A model generated the notes under the pieces. It was not told the origin of the DNA and made no database searches. It saw only the letters and a program-made list of their open reading frames with translations. From the NCBI GenBank assembly GCA_965233625.1, contig OZ247499.1, forward strand, positions 1,240,001 to 1,304,000: 64,000 nt of DNA, read 5' to 3'. The translations under genes were made by a program, and so were the position numbers. The stretch is from G965233625 sp965233625. Its GTDB lineage: Bacteria; Planctomycetota; Planctomycetia; Pirellulales; Pirellulaceae. Shown piece by piece: positions 33,715-43,700 of the stretch (its first letter is position 1; each line of letters opens with the position of its first letter).

Positions 33715-34857
33715 ATGTTGCGATTTGTCCCCTATGTGTTGAAGGGCGTCTGGCGTCATCGCACCCGTGCGATGTTGACGATTACCGGCAGCGCTGTGGC
33801 CTTGTTTGTGTTCTGCTTCGTTGAATCCGTGCAGGATGGATTACGGCGTTTAACAGAGAATGAAGGCGCCAAACGCACGCTCATAGTGTTTCAGGAAAAC
33901 CGGTTCTGTCCGCAGAGCAGCAGTCTGCCGCAGGACTATCAGCGGTACATTGCCAAGCAGGAAGGAGTGGCCGACGTTACGCCTATCAAAGTATTCACAA
34001 ACAATTGCCGCGCCAGTCTTGATGCAGTTGTGTTTCAGGGCTTACCTGCTGACAAGCTACGGGTAGTACGAAACATCCAGCTGCAGTCTGGCGACTGGGG
34101 CAGTTTTGGCAGCCTGGATGATGGCGCACTGGTTGGTCGCACCGTGGCCGCCCGTCGCAACTTACAGGTTGGCGAAAAATTCACCATAGGTGGCGTAAGT
34201 GTTATGGTCGCCGGCGTGTTTGCATCATCAAACGCCGCTGATGAAAATGTCATTTACACGCACCTCGCTTTTCTGCAGCGCGCCCGCGGCGCCAGTGATG
34301 TAGGTACCGTAACACAGCTCGAAGTTAGACTCACGCCAGACGCCGACCCAGATGCCGTGGCCGCTGATATCGACCAGCACTTTCGGGCTGGGCCGGTTGG
34401 CACCAGCACACGCACGAAAGGCATGTTTCAGGCGGATACGCTTTCCGATCTGGCTGAACTCATCGGTTTCATTCACTACCTCGGCTACGCCTGTGTCGGC
34501 CTGGTGCTGGCGCTGGTTTCGACAACCACTCTGATGTCGGTGCAGGACCGCATTAAAGAACATGGCGTGCTGCAGACGGTAGGTTTGCGGCCCAACCATA
34601 TCTTCCGCCTAGTCGTTTTCGAAAGTACTGTGCTCACGCTCATAGGCGGCGCGGTCGGAATCGGTTCAGGCATTGCGCTATTGAGCCTGGGCGGCTTCGC
34701 CGTGGCTGCCGAAGGTGTGACCATCGCGTTCAGACCTACGCCAACACTCGCGATTACCGGAGCCAGTGTCACGTTCGTAGTTGGCATGCTCGCCGGCCTC
34801 GCGCCCGCGTTGCAAGCGGCGCGGACACCGCTCGTTGTGGCGTTAAAAGATGGTTAA
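33715..34857 (+). CDS. MacB/FtsX-type ABC permease (second)
   Basis: This 380-residue permease has an N-terminal helix (RAMLTITGSAVALFVFCFVES), a periplasmic domain (~45-250), and the FtsX core with three further helices (YLGYACVGLVLALVSTTTL; TLIGGAVGIGSGIALLSLGG; ASVTFVVGMLAGLAPALQAA). It follows the ATPase by one base. With the first permease it gives a heterodimeric exporter, probably for lipophilic or metal-related envelope cargo. Confidence 0.88.
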   Translation: MLRFVPYVLKGVWRHRTRAMLTITGSAVALFVFCFVESVQDGLRRLTENEGAKRTLIVFQENRFCPQSSSLPQDYQRYIAKQEGVADVTPIKVFTNNCRASLDAVVFQGLPADKLRVVRNIQLQSGDWGSFGSLDDGALVGRTVAARRNLQVGEKFTIGGVSVMVAGVFASSNAADENVIYTHLAFLQRARGASDVGTVTQLEVRLTPDADPDAVAADIDQHFRAGPVGTSTRTKGMFQADTLSDLAELIGFIHYLGYACVGLVLALVSTTTLMSVQDRIKEHGVLQTVGLRPNHIFRLVVFESTVLTLIGGAVGIGSGIALLSLGGFAVAAEGVTIAFRPTPTLAITGASVTFVVGMLAGLAPALQAARTPLVVALKDG

Positions 34858-34916
34858 GCACTTGACGATCGATGCTGTGAATGAATTAGAAATACTTTTG
34901 AACGAAGGCGATTAGT

Positions 34917-36089
34917 TTGGCGGAGAAGGCGCGACTACTGATTTTCCGCACGATTTACACTGCAGCGGCTATTTATAGTCTGCTCGTCGCGGCTGACTCT
35001 GCGCGCGCACAGAACGAATTAATACTAAACAACTGGGATGCTTTTTCTACCCATCCAACCGTTCATCCTCCGGTCGACGCCTATCAGAGTGGAGCCGGGT
35101 ACAGCGAAGTTGCGGATGCGGTGGACCAGTTTATTGAAGAGATTTATTTCGCAGAGAAGCCAGCCGGTGCAGGAACAATCGCAAGCCGCCTGGGAGTGAT
35201 ACATTCGTCGTTCGACGCCCCCCAACCTGTCGTGTTCCGTGCGGGCGCTGGCGGAATTTATGGCACTCATACACAAGCCGCTAACGCGGAACTGGGACTG
35301 GCGGGATCGATACCGTTACACCAGTATTCGTACTTTGATTACAACATTTCGCAGACATTTGGAGCCTTCAGCCGTCAGTGGAGCTACGAGTTTCCTGGCG
35401 TTGAATGGGTGACTTCCGTCGAGGCGGTATGGCGTTTCCCTTTCGACCTGTACGAGACAGAGCAGGTCGGCTTCGGGTGGCGCGGCGACTGGTTTTCCAA
35501 CCGTTCATGGGATGAAGTGCATGGTCGCACTCCGTCATACCAGCGGAATTTTTCGATCATGGGACAGCGGACCGGCACCGGCTTCATTCAATACGACTGG
35601 AAAGAGCCTGGCATCTACCGGCGGCTACGACTGGAAATCGGCAACGACCTTGGAGCCTTCGGTGGCGATAATGGCGACAAATTCCGGACGGCGCAGGCGC
35701 GGCTTGTTTTCCTGCAACACCAGGGAAACTTTCAGTACCGTATAGGGGGAGTTCTGGAGCTATTCGTCGGAGATACCGACTATCGCAGAACGACAACAAC
35801 ACCCGCAGGACAGTTTCTTGTCACAAGAAATCTGCCTTTCGCAGACTGGTCACAAGGGTTTCTCGGTCTGCAACTGGGTTTTAGCTGGTTCCACAGGATT
35901 AGCCGCCTGATAACAGGAGAATTCGGCGTGACACTTTTCGCAGGACCAGATACCGAAAGCATACGCGACCTCGCTCAGAACCAATTTACGCATGCACCGC
36001 AGGGCATCCCGCGTGTGCCGCTGATAGACCGGGATGACCGTTTCAGGTTTGATGTGCGGTTGTTCTACATACTTCACTTTGGAAGCTAA
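34917..36089 (+). CDS. Secreted outer-membrane beta-barrel-like protein
   Basis: The start is TTG 34917 with AAGG upstream. The 390-residue product has a signal peptide (ending at ADSARA, residue ~31). The mature part alternates aromatic and polar residues in barrel-like strands (FRAGAGGIYGTHTQ, YSYFDYNISQTFGAF, VGFGWRGDWF, YRIGGVLELFVGD, ending in FDVRLFYILHFGS with an aromatic C-terminal strand). No cysteines occur in the barrel part. It may be the outer-membrane partner of the exporter. It ends near a convergent terminator. Confidence 0.6.
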   Translation: MAEKARLLIFRTIYTAAAIYSLLVAADSARAQNELILNNWDAFSTHPTVHPPVDAYQSGAGYSEVADAVDQFIEEIYFAEKPAGAGTIASRLGVIHSSFDAPQPVVFRAGAGGIYGTHTQAANAELGLAGSIPLHQYSYFDYNISQTFGAFSRQWSYEFPGVEWVTSVEAVWRFPFDLYETEQVGFGWRGDWFSNRSWDEVHGRTPSYQRNFSIMGQRTGTGFIQYDWKEPGIYRRLRLEIGNDLGAFGGDNGDKFRTAQARLVFLQHQGNFQYRIGGVLELFVGDTDYRRTTTTPAGQFLVTRNLPFADWSQGFLGLQLGFSWFHRISRLITGEFGVTLFAGPDTESIRDLAQNQFTHAPQGIPRVPLIDRDDRFRFDVRLFYILHFGS

Positions 36090-36099
36090 ACACAAGAAC

Positions 36100-36136
36100 G
36101 CAAAAACGCTCTGGCGACCAGAAGGCAGCCAGAGCG
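36100..36136 (-). terminator. Rho-independent terminator between convergent genes
   Basis: CGCTCTGGC and GCCAGAGCG form a 9-bp stem with a 12-base loop. On the minus strand it is followed by TTTTTGCGTTCTT. It serves the minus-strand gene at 36168 and could also stop the plus-strand gene. Confidence 0.8.
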
Positions 36137-36167
36137 GGACTGCCGGTTACGCGATTATTCAGCCGGA

Positions 36168-36581
36168 TTAGTGGCGGTGCGTGTCAAAATGCCCGGTGCG
36201 GTGTAGGTCGTAGTGCGCCGGCTGCACATGCAGGTGGTTACCGTGCCGTATAACGGTTGCCGGGTGGAAGTCGTAGTGTGTTGTGTCGTGATATTGACGG
36301 TGGATGAGGCCCCGCCGCCCCCAGAAACTCTGTCCGCGGAAATTCTGCTGGTAGACGGGCTGCCGGTTGAAAGTGCCGCGCGTCGAATAACGCTGGCCGC
36401 CGAACTGTCCTTGAACGGCGTATCCGTTGCCGTATGCGTTGTAGCCGTTCTGGACTGTATAGCCACGCGATGGCTGATTATATGGCGATTGACCGTAGTA
36501 GCCGTCGAAAGCCGACGCGGATGAACTTGTGAAAACGGCAGCCGCACAGATAGCCGCAAATGTGAAAAACATGCGTGACAT
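36168..36581 (-). CDS. Small secreted Tyr/His-rich protein
   Basis: GGAAGG lies eight bases before ATG 36581. The 137-residue product has a signal peptide (FFTFAAICAAAVFTSSSASA) and then is rich in Tyr, Gly, Gln and Asn (YYGQSPYNQPSRGY) with a His-rich C-terminus (THYDFHPATVIRHGNHLHV, ending THRH). It may be a low-complexity metal-binding or surface protein. It is transcribed against its neighbours. Confidence 0.65.
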   Translation of the reverse strand: MSRMFFTFAAICAAAVFTSSSASAFDGYYGQSPYNQPSRGYTVQNGYNAYGNGYAVQGQFGGQRYSTRGTFNRQPVYQQNFRGQSFWGRRGLIHRQYHDTTHYDFHPATVIRHGNHLHVQPAHYDLHRTGHFDTHRH

Positions 36582-36939
36582 GAGTAAACCTTCCATTGGT
36601 GTGTGATTAGTGTGTGATTGGCTTGCAGAGCCTTACAACATAGGAACTACGCAAGCGTTGTGCCAAAGTGATCGCAAACGCAGAACCGGCTATTTTGCAG
36701 GAGATTGCGCTAACGGCGCTTGCAGAACAGACATCGAATGCGCTACACATGAGATCAGATCGATCACACCAGCCAACTTAAACCCCTATCCCGCACAAGT
36801 TCCGCACCGCTGTCAAGCTGTGAGGACTCACTACAACCTGCACAAGCAGCAGGATGCAAACTGCCGAATCAACCATTACGACCCTTAAAGAGTTGTGCGC
36901 AGAGAATTCTGCGGGCAACCATACCATAAGAGACCCGCC
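36582..36939. other. Intergenic region, no gene seen
   Basis: This 358-base region separates the divergent His-rich protein and TolC-like genes. Open frames within it have no recognisable product. It should carry promoters for both directions; no clear -35/-10 pair or dyad was identified. Confidence 0.5.
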
Positions 36940-38592
36940 ATGAAAGAGTTCCTACCCGCGCTTGCGGTGGTCTGCTGTCTTGCAGGATGCCAGTCGGCCT
37001 CCACTAGCTTCAAGTTCCCGCCGTTCGCTCGCGCTGAACCTGTTAGCTGGCCATTGAGCCCCTACCCGGATCATTCAGCACCGATGAACTCGAGGACGAT
37101 GGACCAGGAGCTAAATAGCGATGAAACCCAGCTAGCCGCAGCGGTATCGGCAGACCTTCCAGCCAGCAAAAAGAGCCATGTCCAGCTAACTTCGCTGGTG
37201 CAATCCGCTGACGCTGAAATTGGTGCCGATGACAACGAGCAAACTCGGACTCCCCTGCCGAGTCCAATGCTGCGTTTTAAAGACGACACGAAAAGGCGTT
37301 CTGTTGGTAATGAAAAGAACGAGAAACCCGACACCAAAGAACCGGCAATACTCCAGCCTACAGTCGTTGAGGCGCCAGTTCCGGAATTCATCGAGTACGC
37401 CGCTCCTCAGCCCGATTATGACCTTGCTGGAATTGAGCAGCTTGCACTTGCCAGCAACCCGACTTACGCGCAATTCGCTTCACGCGTGCAGGCATTACGG
37501 GGAAAGTGGGTACAGGTAGGACTTGGACCGAATCCTAACGTGGGCTACGTCGCCGAAGAAATTGGCGATGATGCATCGGCTGGGCAGCACGGGGCGTTTG
37601 TCAGTCAACAATTCATTCTAGGAAACAAACTGGAACTTAACCGGGGGATTGCCGCCCGCGAAATTGCACAGGCGGAGCACGATCTGTCTACACAGCAACG
37701 CAGAATTCTGACCGACGTTCGCATCGCCTACTACAACGTGGTTATCGCCCAGCGAAAACAGGAGATCGCCAGAGATCTTGTTGAAATTGGACAGAAGGCA
37801 GTGTCGGCCGCTAAATCGCTGCTAGAAGCTGAGGAAATTAACAAGGTTCAGGTGCTACAGGCACAAGTTGAAACAGACAATCTACGTTTGGTCGCTGACC
37901 AGGCCGTAAACGAAACAGAGGCAGCCTGGCGTCGGCTGGAGTCAGTCATAGGCGACGCCCAGCTTGATCGCACTCACCTTCAGGGCGGCGTGGATGACAG
38001 CCCTAGTCAGATAGTCTGGGAAGAGTCACTGGAATCAATTTTATCGCAGAGTCCGGAGCTTGCCGCAGCCGCTGCGAATGTCGACCGTGCCCGCGCCAGT
38101 TATTCCCGCGCTGTTGTGCAACCAATCCCCGACGTAACGGGTCAGGTGGCGGTGCAACACAACGATGCATCTGACTTTACCGTTGTTGGCGTGCAGGTAA
38201 GCATCCCGCTGCCGTTGTTTGATAAGAATCAGGGACGGATTAACCAGACTCGTAATGAAATCGCCATAGCTCAAAGAAATGTAGATCGCCTGCGGCTGAA
38301 CCTTAAACAAAGATTCGCCACGGTTTACCAGAATTACGTGAACGCGGAATTACGCGCGCAACGCTATTCGAGCGACATTTTACCTCGTGCCCGGGAAACG
38401 CTGGAATTGGTAAATGAGGGTTACAAAGCCGGCGAAGTCGACTATCTCACGCTGCTCACAGCCCAGCGCACTTTTTTCCGCACCCGGCTCGCACAGGTCG
38501 AAGCGCAGCGGACATTGTGGACAACCACCAGCGAAATCCAGGGGTTGCTGCTGCGGAATAGCTTGCAGCAGGAAGCGAGTTCTAACAACTGA
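36940..38592 (+). CDS. TolC-type outer-membrane efflux lipoprotein
   Basis: ATG 36940 opens a 550-residue protein with a lipoprotein signal ending CLAGCQ (Cys 17). About 130 low-complexity residues follow. The outer membrane factor repeats then begin: ALASNPTYAQFASRVQALRG and the coiled coil (LVEIGQKAVSAAKSLLEAEE), with the second half repeating the pattern (AAAAANVDRARASYSRAVV, then PLPLFDKNQGRINQTRNEI). This is the OMF/CusC family, which forms the outer-membrane exit duct for RND pumps. Adaptor and pump genes follow. Confidence 0.88.
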   Translation: MKEFLPALAVVCCLAGCQSASTSFKFPPFARAEPVSWPLSPYPDHSAPMNSRTMDQELNSDETQLAAAVSADLPASKKSHVQLTSLVQSADAEIGADDNEQTRTPLPSPMLRFKDDTKRRSVGNEKNEKPDTKEPAILQPTVVEAPVPEFIEYAAPQPDYDLAGIEQLALASNPTYAQFASRVQALRGKWVQVGLGPNPNVGYVAEEIGDDASAGQHGAFVSQQFILGNKLELNRGIAAREIAQAEHDLSTQQRRILTDVRIAYYNVVIAQRKQEIARDLVEIGQKAVSAAKSLLEAEEINKVQVLQAQVETDNLRLVADQAVNETEAAWRRLESVIGDAQLDRTHLQGGVDDSPSQIVWEESLESILSQSPELAAAAANVDRARASYSRAVVQPIPDVTGQVAVQHNDASDFTVVGVQVSIPLPLFDKNQGRINQTRNEIAIAQRNVDRLRLNLKQRFATVYQNYVNAELRAQRYSSDILPRARETLELVNEGYKAGEVDYLTLLTAQRTFFRTRLAQVEAQRTLWTTTSEIQGLLLRNSLQQEASSNN

Positions 38593-38684
38593 CAACCTCT
38601 AACTACCTTACAGCGGAATTGACTTATTAAGCGTTCAGACGTACGTTAACTGTGAATTGGTTTAGGCTCTTATTTCTGCGAAAA

Positions 38685-39170
38685 ATGAACGCGTTCCTCC
38701 ATATCCTTGTTATTGCATCCTCGTTGCTGCACGCAACGCTAGGGTGCCATGCGCACCATGCGCATGCAGCGGATGGAGAAAAGTGTTGCCAATCGCAGTG
38801 TTGCCAATCGCAGTTGAAACAAGACGCTAGCGTCCACACTGACCACAAAGCTTGCGGCCACTCTCATGGGTCGCAAAAGGTTACGGCAAGTTCCTTCCAT
38901 CAGCATGTTTTTGGCTGGCAACGATGTGAAAATCACCATCAGCCGGGTGAACCATGTCAGGCACATTGCGATGGTCAATCGTGTAACTGGTGGCAGGGTT
39001 CTGCGTTCGACAAGCAGCAGTTAGTGCCCCTGACCCTGTTTATTTCGCCGTCGTTGATTCAAGGCGAAGCTCTGCAACCGCTGCGGGCACAGGTTGCTGT
39101 TGATGATTCGCCGCCAGGGCGGTTGTCGCGCTACCGTCGCCATCTTCTTTTCCGGGTGCTGCTGGTCTAA
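38685..39170 (+). CDS. Secreted His/Cys-rich protein
   Basis: ATG 38685 is preferred over GTG 38652 because a signal peptide starts here (FLHILVIASSLLHATLG). The mature part has CHAHHAHA, a duplicated QCCQSQ, HTDHKACGHSHG, FHQHVFGWQRCENHH and CQAHCDGQSC. It is a probable periplasmic metal buffer or sensor preceding the efflux genes. No family is recognised. Confidence 0.65.
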   Translation: MNAFLHILVIASSLLHATLGCHAHHAHAADGEKCCQSQCCQSQLKQDASVHTDHKACGHSHGSQKVTASSFHQHVFGWQRCENHHQPGEPCQAHCDGQSCNWWQGSAFDKQQLVPLTLFISPSLIQGEALQPLRAQVAVDDSPPGRLSRYRRHLLFRVLLV

Positions 39171-39210
39171 ATCCCTTCCGGGGAACCAGCGTCCATTCCG
39201 CAGGCCGCCG

Positions 39211-39291
39211 ATGTGCGTTGCAAACGCCTTCGTCTGCGTCTTCCTAGCACTTGCACTCTTTGAATTCCTGTTGATTTCCGGCTGCGCCTAA
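39211..39291 (+). CDS. Possible 26-residue lipoprotein leader
   Basis: A short frame ATG 39211 to TAA encodes a hydrophobic peptide with a lipobox LISGC followed only by Ala before the stop. After processing just Cys-Ala would remain. No clear ribosome-binding site is present. It may be a chance frame or a leader peptide between the secreted protein and the adaptor gene. Confidence 0.25.
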   Translation: MCVANAFVCVFLALALFEFLLISGCA

Positions 39292-39345
39292 GGCGTGGCA
39301 GCGCGCGGATTCCGCGTGCTGTGAATCACATACGGGAGGTGACTC

Positions 39346-40761
39346 ATGCGCCTAGTATCCATTTTCACGTCGCCCGTGGTCCGCAAAAATGCGTCGATTG
39401 CAGTTTGTCTGCTGGTGGGCGCTGCAGTGGCCGTTTCCAGTCTCTGGTGGATTCCGTGGCTACGGAAAGAGACTTTGCCAGCACATCCTTCAACGGCAAC
39501 CGCAGCAGAGGAAGGCGAGAAAACGCCTGGTGGGAAAGAGGCGGATGCACCTGATGATCATGCCGGGCACAGTGCGGCGACGACACTCGATCTCAGCGCT
39601 CAGGCTCTGAAAAACGTCGGCTACAAGCCGTTGAAGATTACGATTGGCCCGTATACCAGGCGGCTGGCGATTCCCGCCATAGTCACCGAGCGTCCCGGTC
39701 AATCTACCACCAACGTCCCAGCGATGATGAGCGGCGTTGTAACTAAAGTACACGTGATTGAAGGCCAGGCAGTGAAGCAGGGCGAACCTCTCTTTGAGCT
39801 GCGACTCACTCATGAAGAACTGGTGACCGCACAGCGCGACTTCCTGCAGCAGGCGGCAGAGTTGGGCGTTCTGAACAAAGAAGTGAAACGGCTCGAAGCG
39901 ATCAGCGCGGGCATTATTGCCGGGAAACGCATTCTGGAGTTGAAGTACGAACAGGAGAAAATCCGCGCTGCCATGTTGGCGCACCGGCAGGGTCTTAAAC
40001 TTCACGGTTTATCCGATGCTCAGATCGATGGCATACTTTCCAGCAACCAACTGGTGCAGACCTTAACGGTCTTCGCGCCACCTCCACTCGAAGCCTGTAA
40101 CGAAACGCCTTCCACCGGCGCGTTTCAACAGGTGCAGAACCTTGCTGTATCGCCTGGGCAGCAGGTTTCTGCCGGCGACCGGCTCTGCACGCTGGCGGAC
40201 CACTGTTTGCTGTTCCTCGAAGGCAAAGCGTTCGAGGCCGATATCGAGGCGCTGACAAAGGCTGCGTCGCAGAAATGGCCAATCGCGGCAGCGCCAGTCG
40301 CCGGGAGCGAGCAACCTCTGGCAACCGACCTGCAGATCTACCGCCTTGCTAATCAGGTGGATGTAGACACCCGCGCCTTTCACGTTTATCTACTGCTCCC
40401 CAATAAAATCGTCCGCGATGAATCGCAGATGGGGCGGCGGTTTGTCGGCTGGAAATTCAAGCCAGGCCAACGCATGGAAGTGCAGATTCCTGTGGCCCGG
40501 CTGGAGAACAAGATTGTGGTGCCTTCCGCTGCCGTCGTCGATGAGGGGGCGGAGTCCTATGTGTTTCAGCAGAACGGCAGCCACTTCGACCGCATTTCCG
40601 TTCACGTCGAGCAGCGCGATAAGCAGCAGGTAGTGCTTGCCAGCGATGGCTCGTTATTCCCCGGCGACATTATCGCCGGCTTTGGCGCCTACCAGATGCA
40701 ACTGGCGTTAAAGAACAAGTCGGGCGGAGCCATCGATCCGCATGCCGGCCACTCCCACTGA
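39346..40761 (+). CDS. RND efflux periplasmic adaptor (CusB/CzcB-like)
   Basis: GGGAGG lies five bases before the ATG. The 471-residue protein has an N-terminal membrane helix (ASIAVCLLVGAAVAVSSLWW, residues ~15-34), then lipoyl and beta-barrel segments (VPAMMSGVVTKVHVIEGQAV, LAVSPGQQVSAGDRLCTLAD) and a C-terminal segment ending GGAIDPHAGHSH. It is followed by the RND pump 20 bases later. The His-rich ends suggest metal contact. Confidence 0.88.
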   Translation: MRLVSIFTSPVVRKNASIAVCLLVGAAVAVSSLWWIPWLRKETLPAHPSTATAAEEGEKTPGGKEADAPDDHAGHSAATTLDLSAQALKNVGYKPLKITIGPYTRRLAIPAIVTERPGQSTTNVPAMMSGVVTKVHVIEGQAVKQGEPLFELRLTHEELVTAQRDFLQQAAELGVLNKEVKRLEAISAGIIAGKRILELKYEQEKIRAAMLAHRQGLKLHGLSDAQIDGILSSNQLVQTLTVFAPPPLEACNETPSTGAFQQVQNLAVSPGQQVSAGDRLCTLADHCLLFLEGKAFEADIEALTKAASQKWPIAAAPVAGSEQPLATDLQIYRLANQVDVDTRAFHVYLLLPNKIVRDESQMGRRFVGWKFKPGQRMEVQIPVARLENKIVVPSAAVVDEGAESYVFQQNGSHFDRISVHVEQRDKQQVVLASDGSLFPGDIIAGFGAYQMQLALKNKSGGAIDPHAGHSH

Positions 40762-40781
40762 TCCCCGGAAAGAGAACCACC

Positions 40782-43700
40782 ATGCTTAACGAAATTATCC
40801 GGTTTTCGCTCCGGCAACGATTACTCATTGCAGCAATCAGCATTTTCCTCGTCGCGTTCGGCGCCTGGCGGACCTATCAATTGCCGATCGACGTGTTTCC
40901 CGACCTCAACCGGCCGCGCGTCGTAGTGATGACCGAAGCCCCCGGGCTGGCGCCGGAAGAGGTTGAAACACTAATTACTTTCCCGCTTGAGACCGCCATG
41001 AATGGCGCCCCTGGCGTGCAGGATGTGCGCTCGCAGTCAGGCGTCGGCATGTCGGTCGTGTATATCGAATTCGACTGGGGCACCGATATCTACAACGACC
41101 GGCAAGTGGTGGCCGAGCGTCTGGCGCTGGCCGGTGAACATCTGCCAGAAGGCGTGAGTAGTCAACTTGCGCCTGTCTCTTCGATCATGGGGCAGATCAT
41201 GATTGTCGGCATGTATAGCCGGCAATCGGCGGAAACATTGCTCTTCGAGATGAAATCTGTAGACGGCAGCGCACTCGACCGGGGTGTAGTCCCTGAAAGT
41301 CTGCAACAGGCGTTTGCTGACAGCAAATTCGCGCTGTCCGCGCAGACGCGTATCGAAGCTGATCGAGTGGGCCGCTGGTATCTGGTCGATGCGGAAAACG
41401 ATAAGTCCTATGCCGTGGTGCAGACTGGCAAAGGCGTCGAAATACACCGAGGATCTTCTCCGATGAAAATGCGCACCTACGCGGACTGGGTCGTGCGCCA
41501 ACGGTTGCTGACCATTCCAGGCGTTTCGCAGGTATTCGTCATGGGTGGCGGACGCAAGCAGTTTCAGGTTCTGGTCGACCCGGATGCGCTTATCCAATAC
41601 GGCGTATCGCTGCATGAAGTGAAGAAGGCCGTCAGCGAAAGTAATCAGAACACCACTGGCGGCTATCTCGACGAGCAAGGTCCCAATGAATTTCTGGTCC
41701 GGACGTTAGGAAGGATCAAGTCGGCTGACGAACTACGCCGGGTGGTGGTGAAGTACCGCAACGGGAAAGCAGTGCGGCTAGAGAAAGTCGCCCGTGTGGT
41801 CGCCGGTCCGCAGGTGAAACGCGGCGACAGTTCCGCCTATGTGCGGCAGGAAGACGGCGAGTTCTCCGGCGGGCCCGCTGTGGTGATGACCATCAACAAG
41901 CAACCCGACGCAGATACACGCAAGGTAACGCAGGAGATTACAAAAGCGCTCACCCAGCTTCAGGAATCCGCGCCAGACGATATTCGCATTGCGCCAGACC
42001 TGTATCAGCAGAAAGCATTTATCGACCTGGCTATCGAGAACGTGATTGAAGCGCTGCGCGATGGCGGCATTCTGGTCGTCATTATTCTTTTTCTGTTCCT
42101 GCTGAATTTCCGCACCACGTTTATCACGCTCACTGCAATACCGCTTTCGATTGTGATTACCGCGCTGGTCTTCATGATGTTAGACCTTTCGATTAACACC
42201 ATGACTCTGGGAGGGCTCGCCGTCGCGATTGGCGAACTGGTCGACGACGCCATTGTCGATGTTGAAAACATCTTCCGGCGGTTGAAAGAAAACAAACACA
42301 AAGCCCAGCCCCTCAACCCGCTGCTGGTCGTATTCCGGGCAAGCCTGGAAGTGCGGAACTCAATCGTATTCGGCACTATGATTGTGGTGCTCGTCTTCGT
42401 ACCGTTGTTCTTTCTCAGCGGTATGGAAGGCCGGTTGTTTACGCCATTGGGAGTGGCGTATATCGTATCGCTGCTCGCTTCGTTAGCTGTATCGCTCACA
42501 CTGACCCCAGTGCTTTCGTACTGGCTGCTCGCGCGGAAGGGCATCTGGCCCTGGGTGGCTGCGGCGCTCGCGCCCATTACGGCGCTGGCAATCAGTTATC
42601 TGCTCGCTCCAGTGCTACTGGGACTTGTGGGGCTATCCGCCCTGAGTGAGCGATTGACCGGCGCGCCGGTGGAAATGCATATCGCGATCTGTGGCGTTCT
42701 CGCCCCGCTTATCTGGCTGGGTGTAATGTGGGCCGACCGCTTTCATGAGTCCGAGTCCGAAGGGCCGCTGCTGCGTGGCTTGAAATGGCTGGCGGGTCTG
42801 GCGATCCGCACAAGTCTAGCTGCGCCGGTACCCATTCTCCTGGTGATGCTGGTCGCCACCGCGATCAGCGGCTACGTGGTCTCCCAGATGGAAAGCGACT
42901 TTCTACCGCCGTTTAACGAAGGTTCGGTGCAGATAAACGTGCTGCTTCCGCCCGGAACATCACTGGCCAAGTCGAACGAAATCAGCGCCGTTGTCGAGCG
43001 ACGTTTACGGAAGGTCGAAGACATTCAGGCGCTGGTCCGTAAAACTGGGCGCGCCGAACTCGATGAACATGCCGAAGGTGTGAACACATCGGAGTTCATC
43101 GCCGCACTGAATCCACACAGTGAAAATTCCCGTGAGGAAATACTCGACGAAATCCGCGCAGCCCTGGAGGGTATTCCTGGCATCGTCACGGCGGTGGAAC
43201 AGCCGCTGGCTCATCTGATTTCACACATGATGTCCGGCGTCAAAGCGCAGGTCGCCATCAAACTCTACGGCGACGATCTCGATACACTCCGCCAGCAGGC
43301 GGAAGGCATGAAAGCCGCCATGGAGGGCATCGAAGGCGTAAAAGATTTGCAGGTAGAACAGCAGGTTCTGATTCCACAACTACGAATCGAAATCGACGGC
43401 GACCGGCTGGAAAACTACGGACTGACAAGATTCGACATCAACGAGTTTGTGGAAACCGCCATGAACGGTGAAGTGGTGTCGCAGGTGCTCGATGGCCAAC
43501 GCACCTTCGATCTCCTTGTCCGTATGGACGAACCGTTCCGCGAGGATCTGGATGCGGTCCGCCGGCTTTCGATCGATCTGCCCGACGGCGGCGTGACGAC
43601 GCTCGATTCTGTCGCAACGATTTACAAGGCGGGCGGCCCGAACACCATCAGCCGCGAGAAAGTCCGTCGCCGGATCGTGGTGCAGTGCAACACTTCCGGC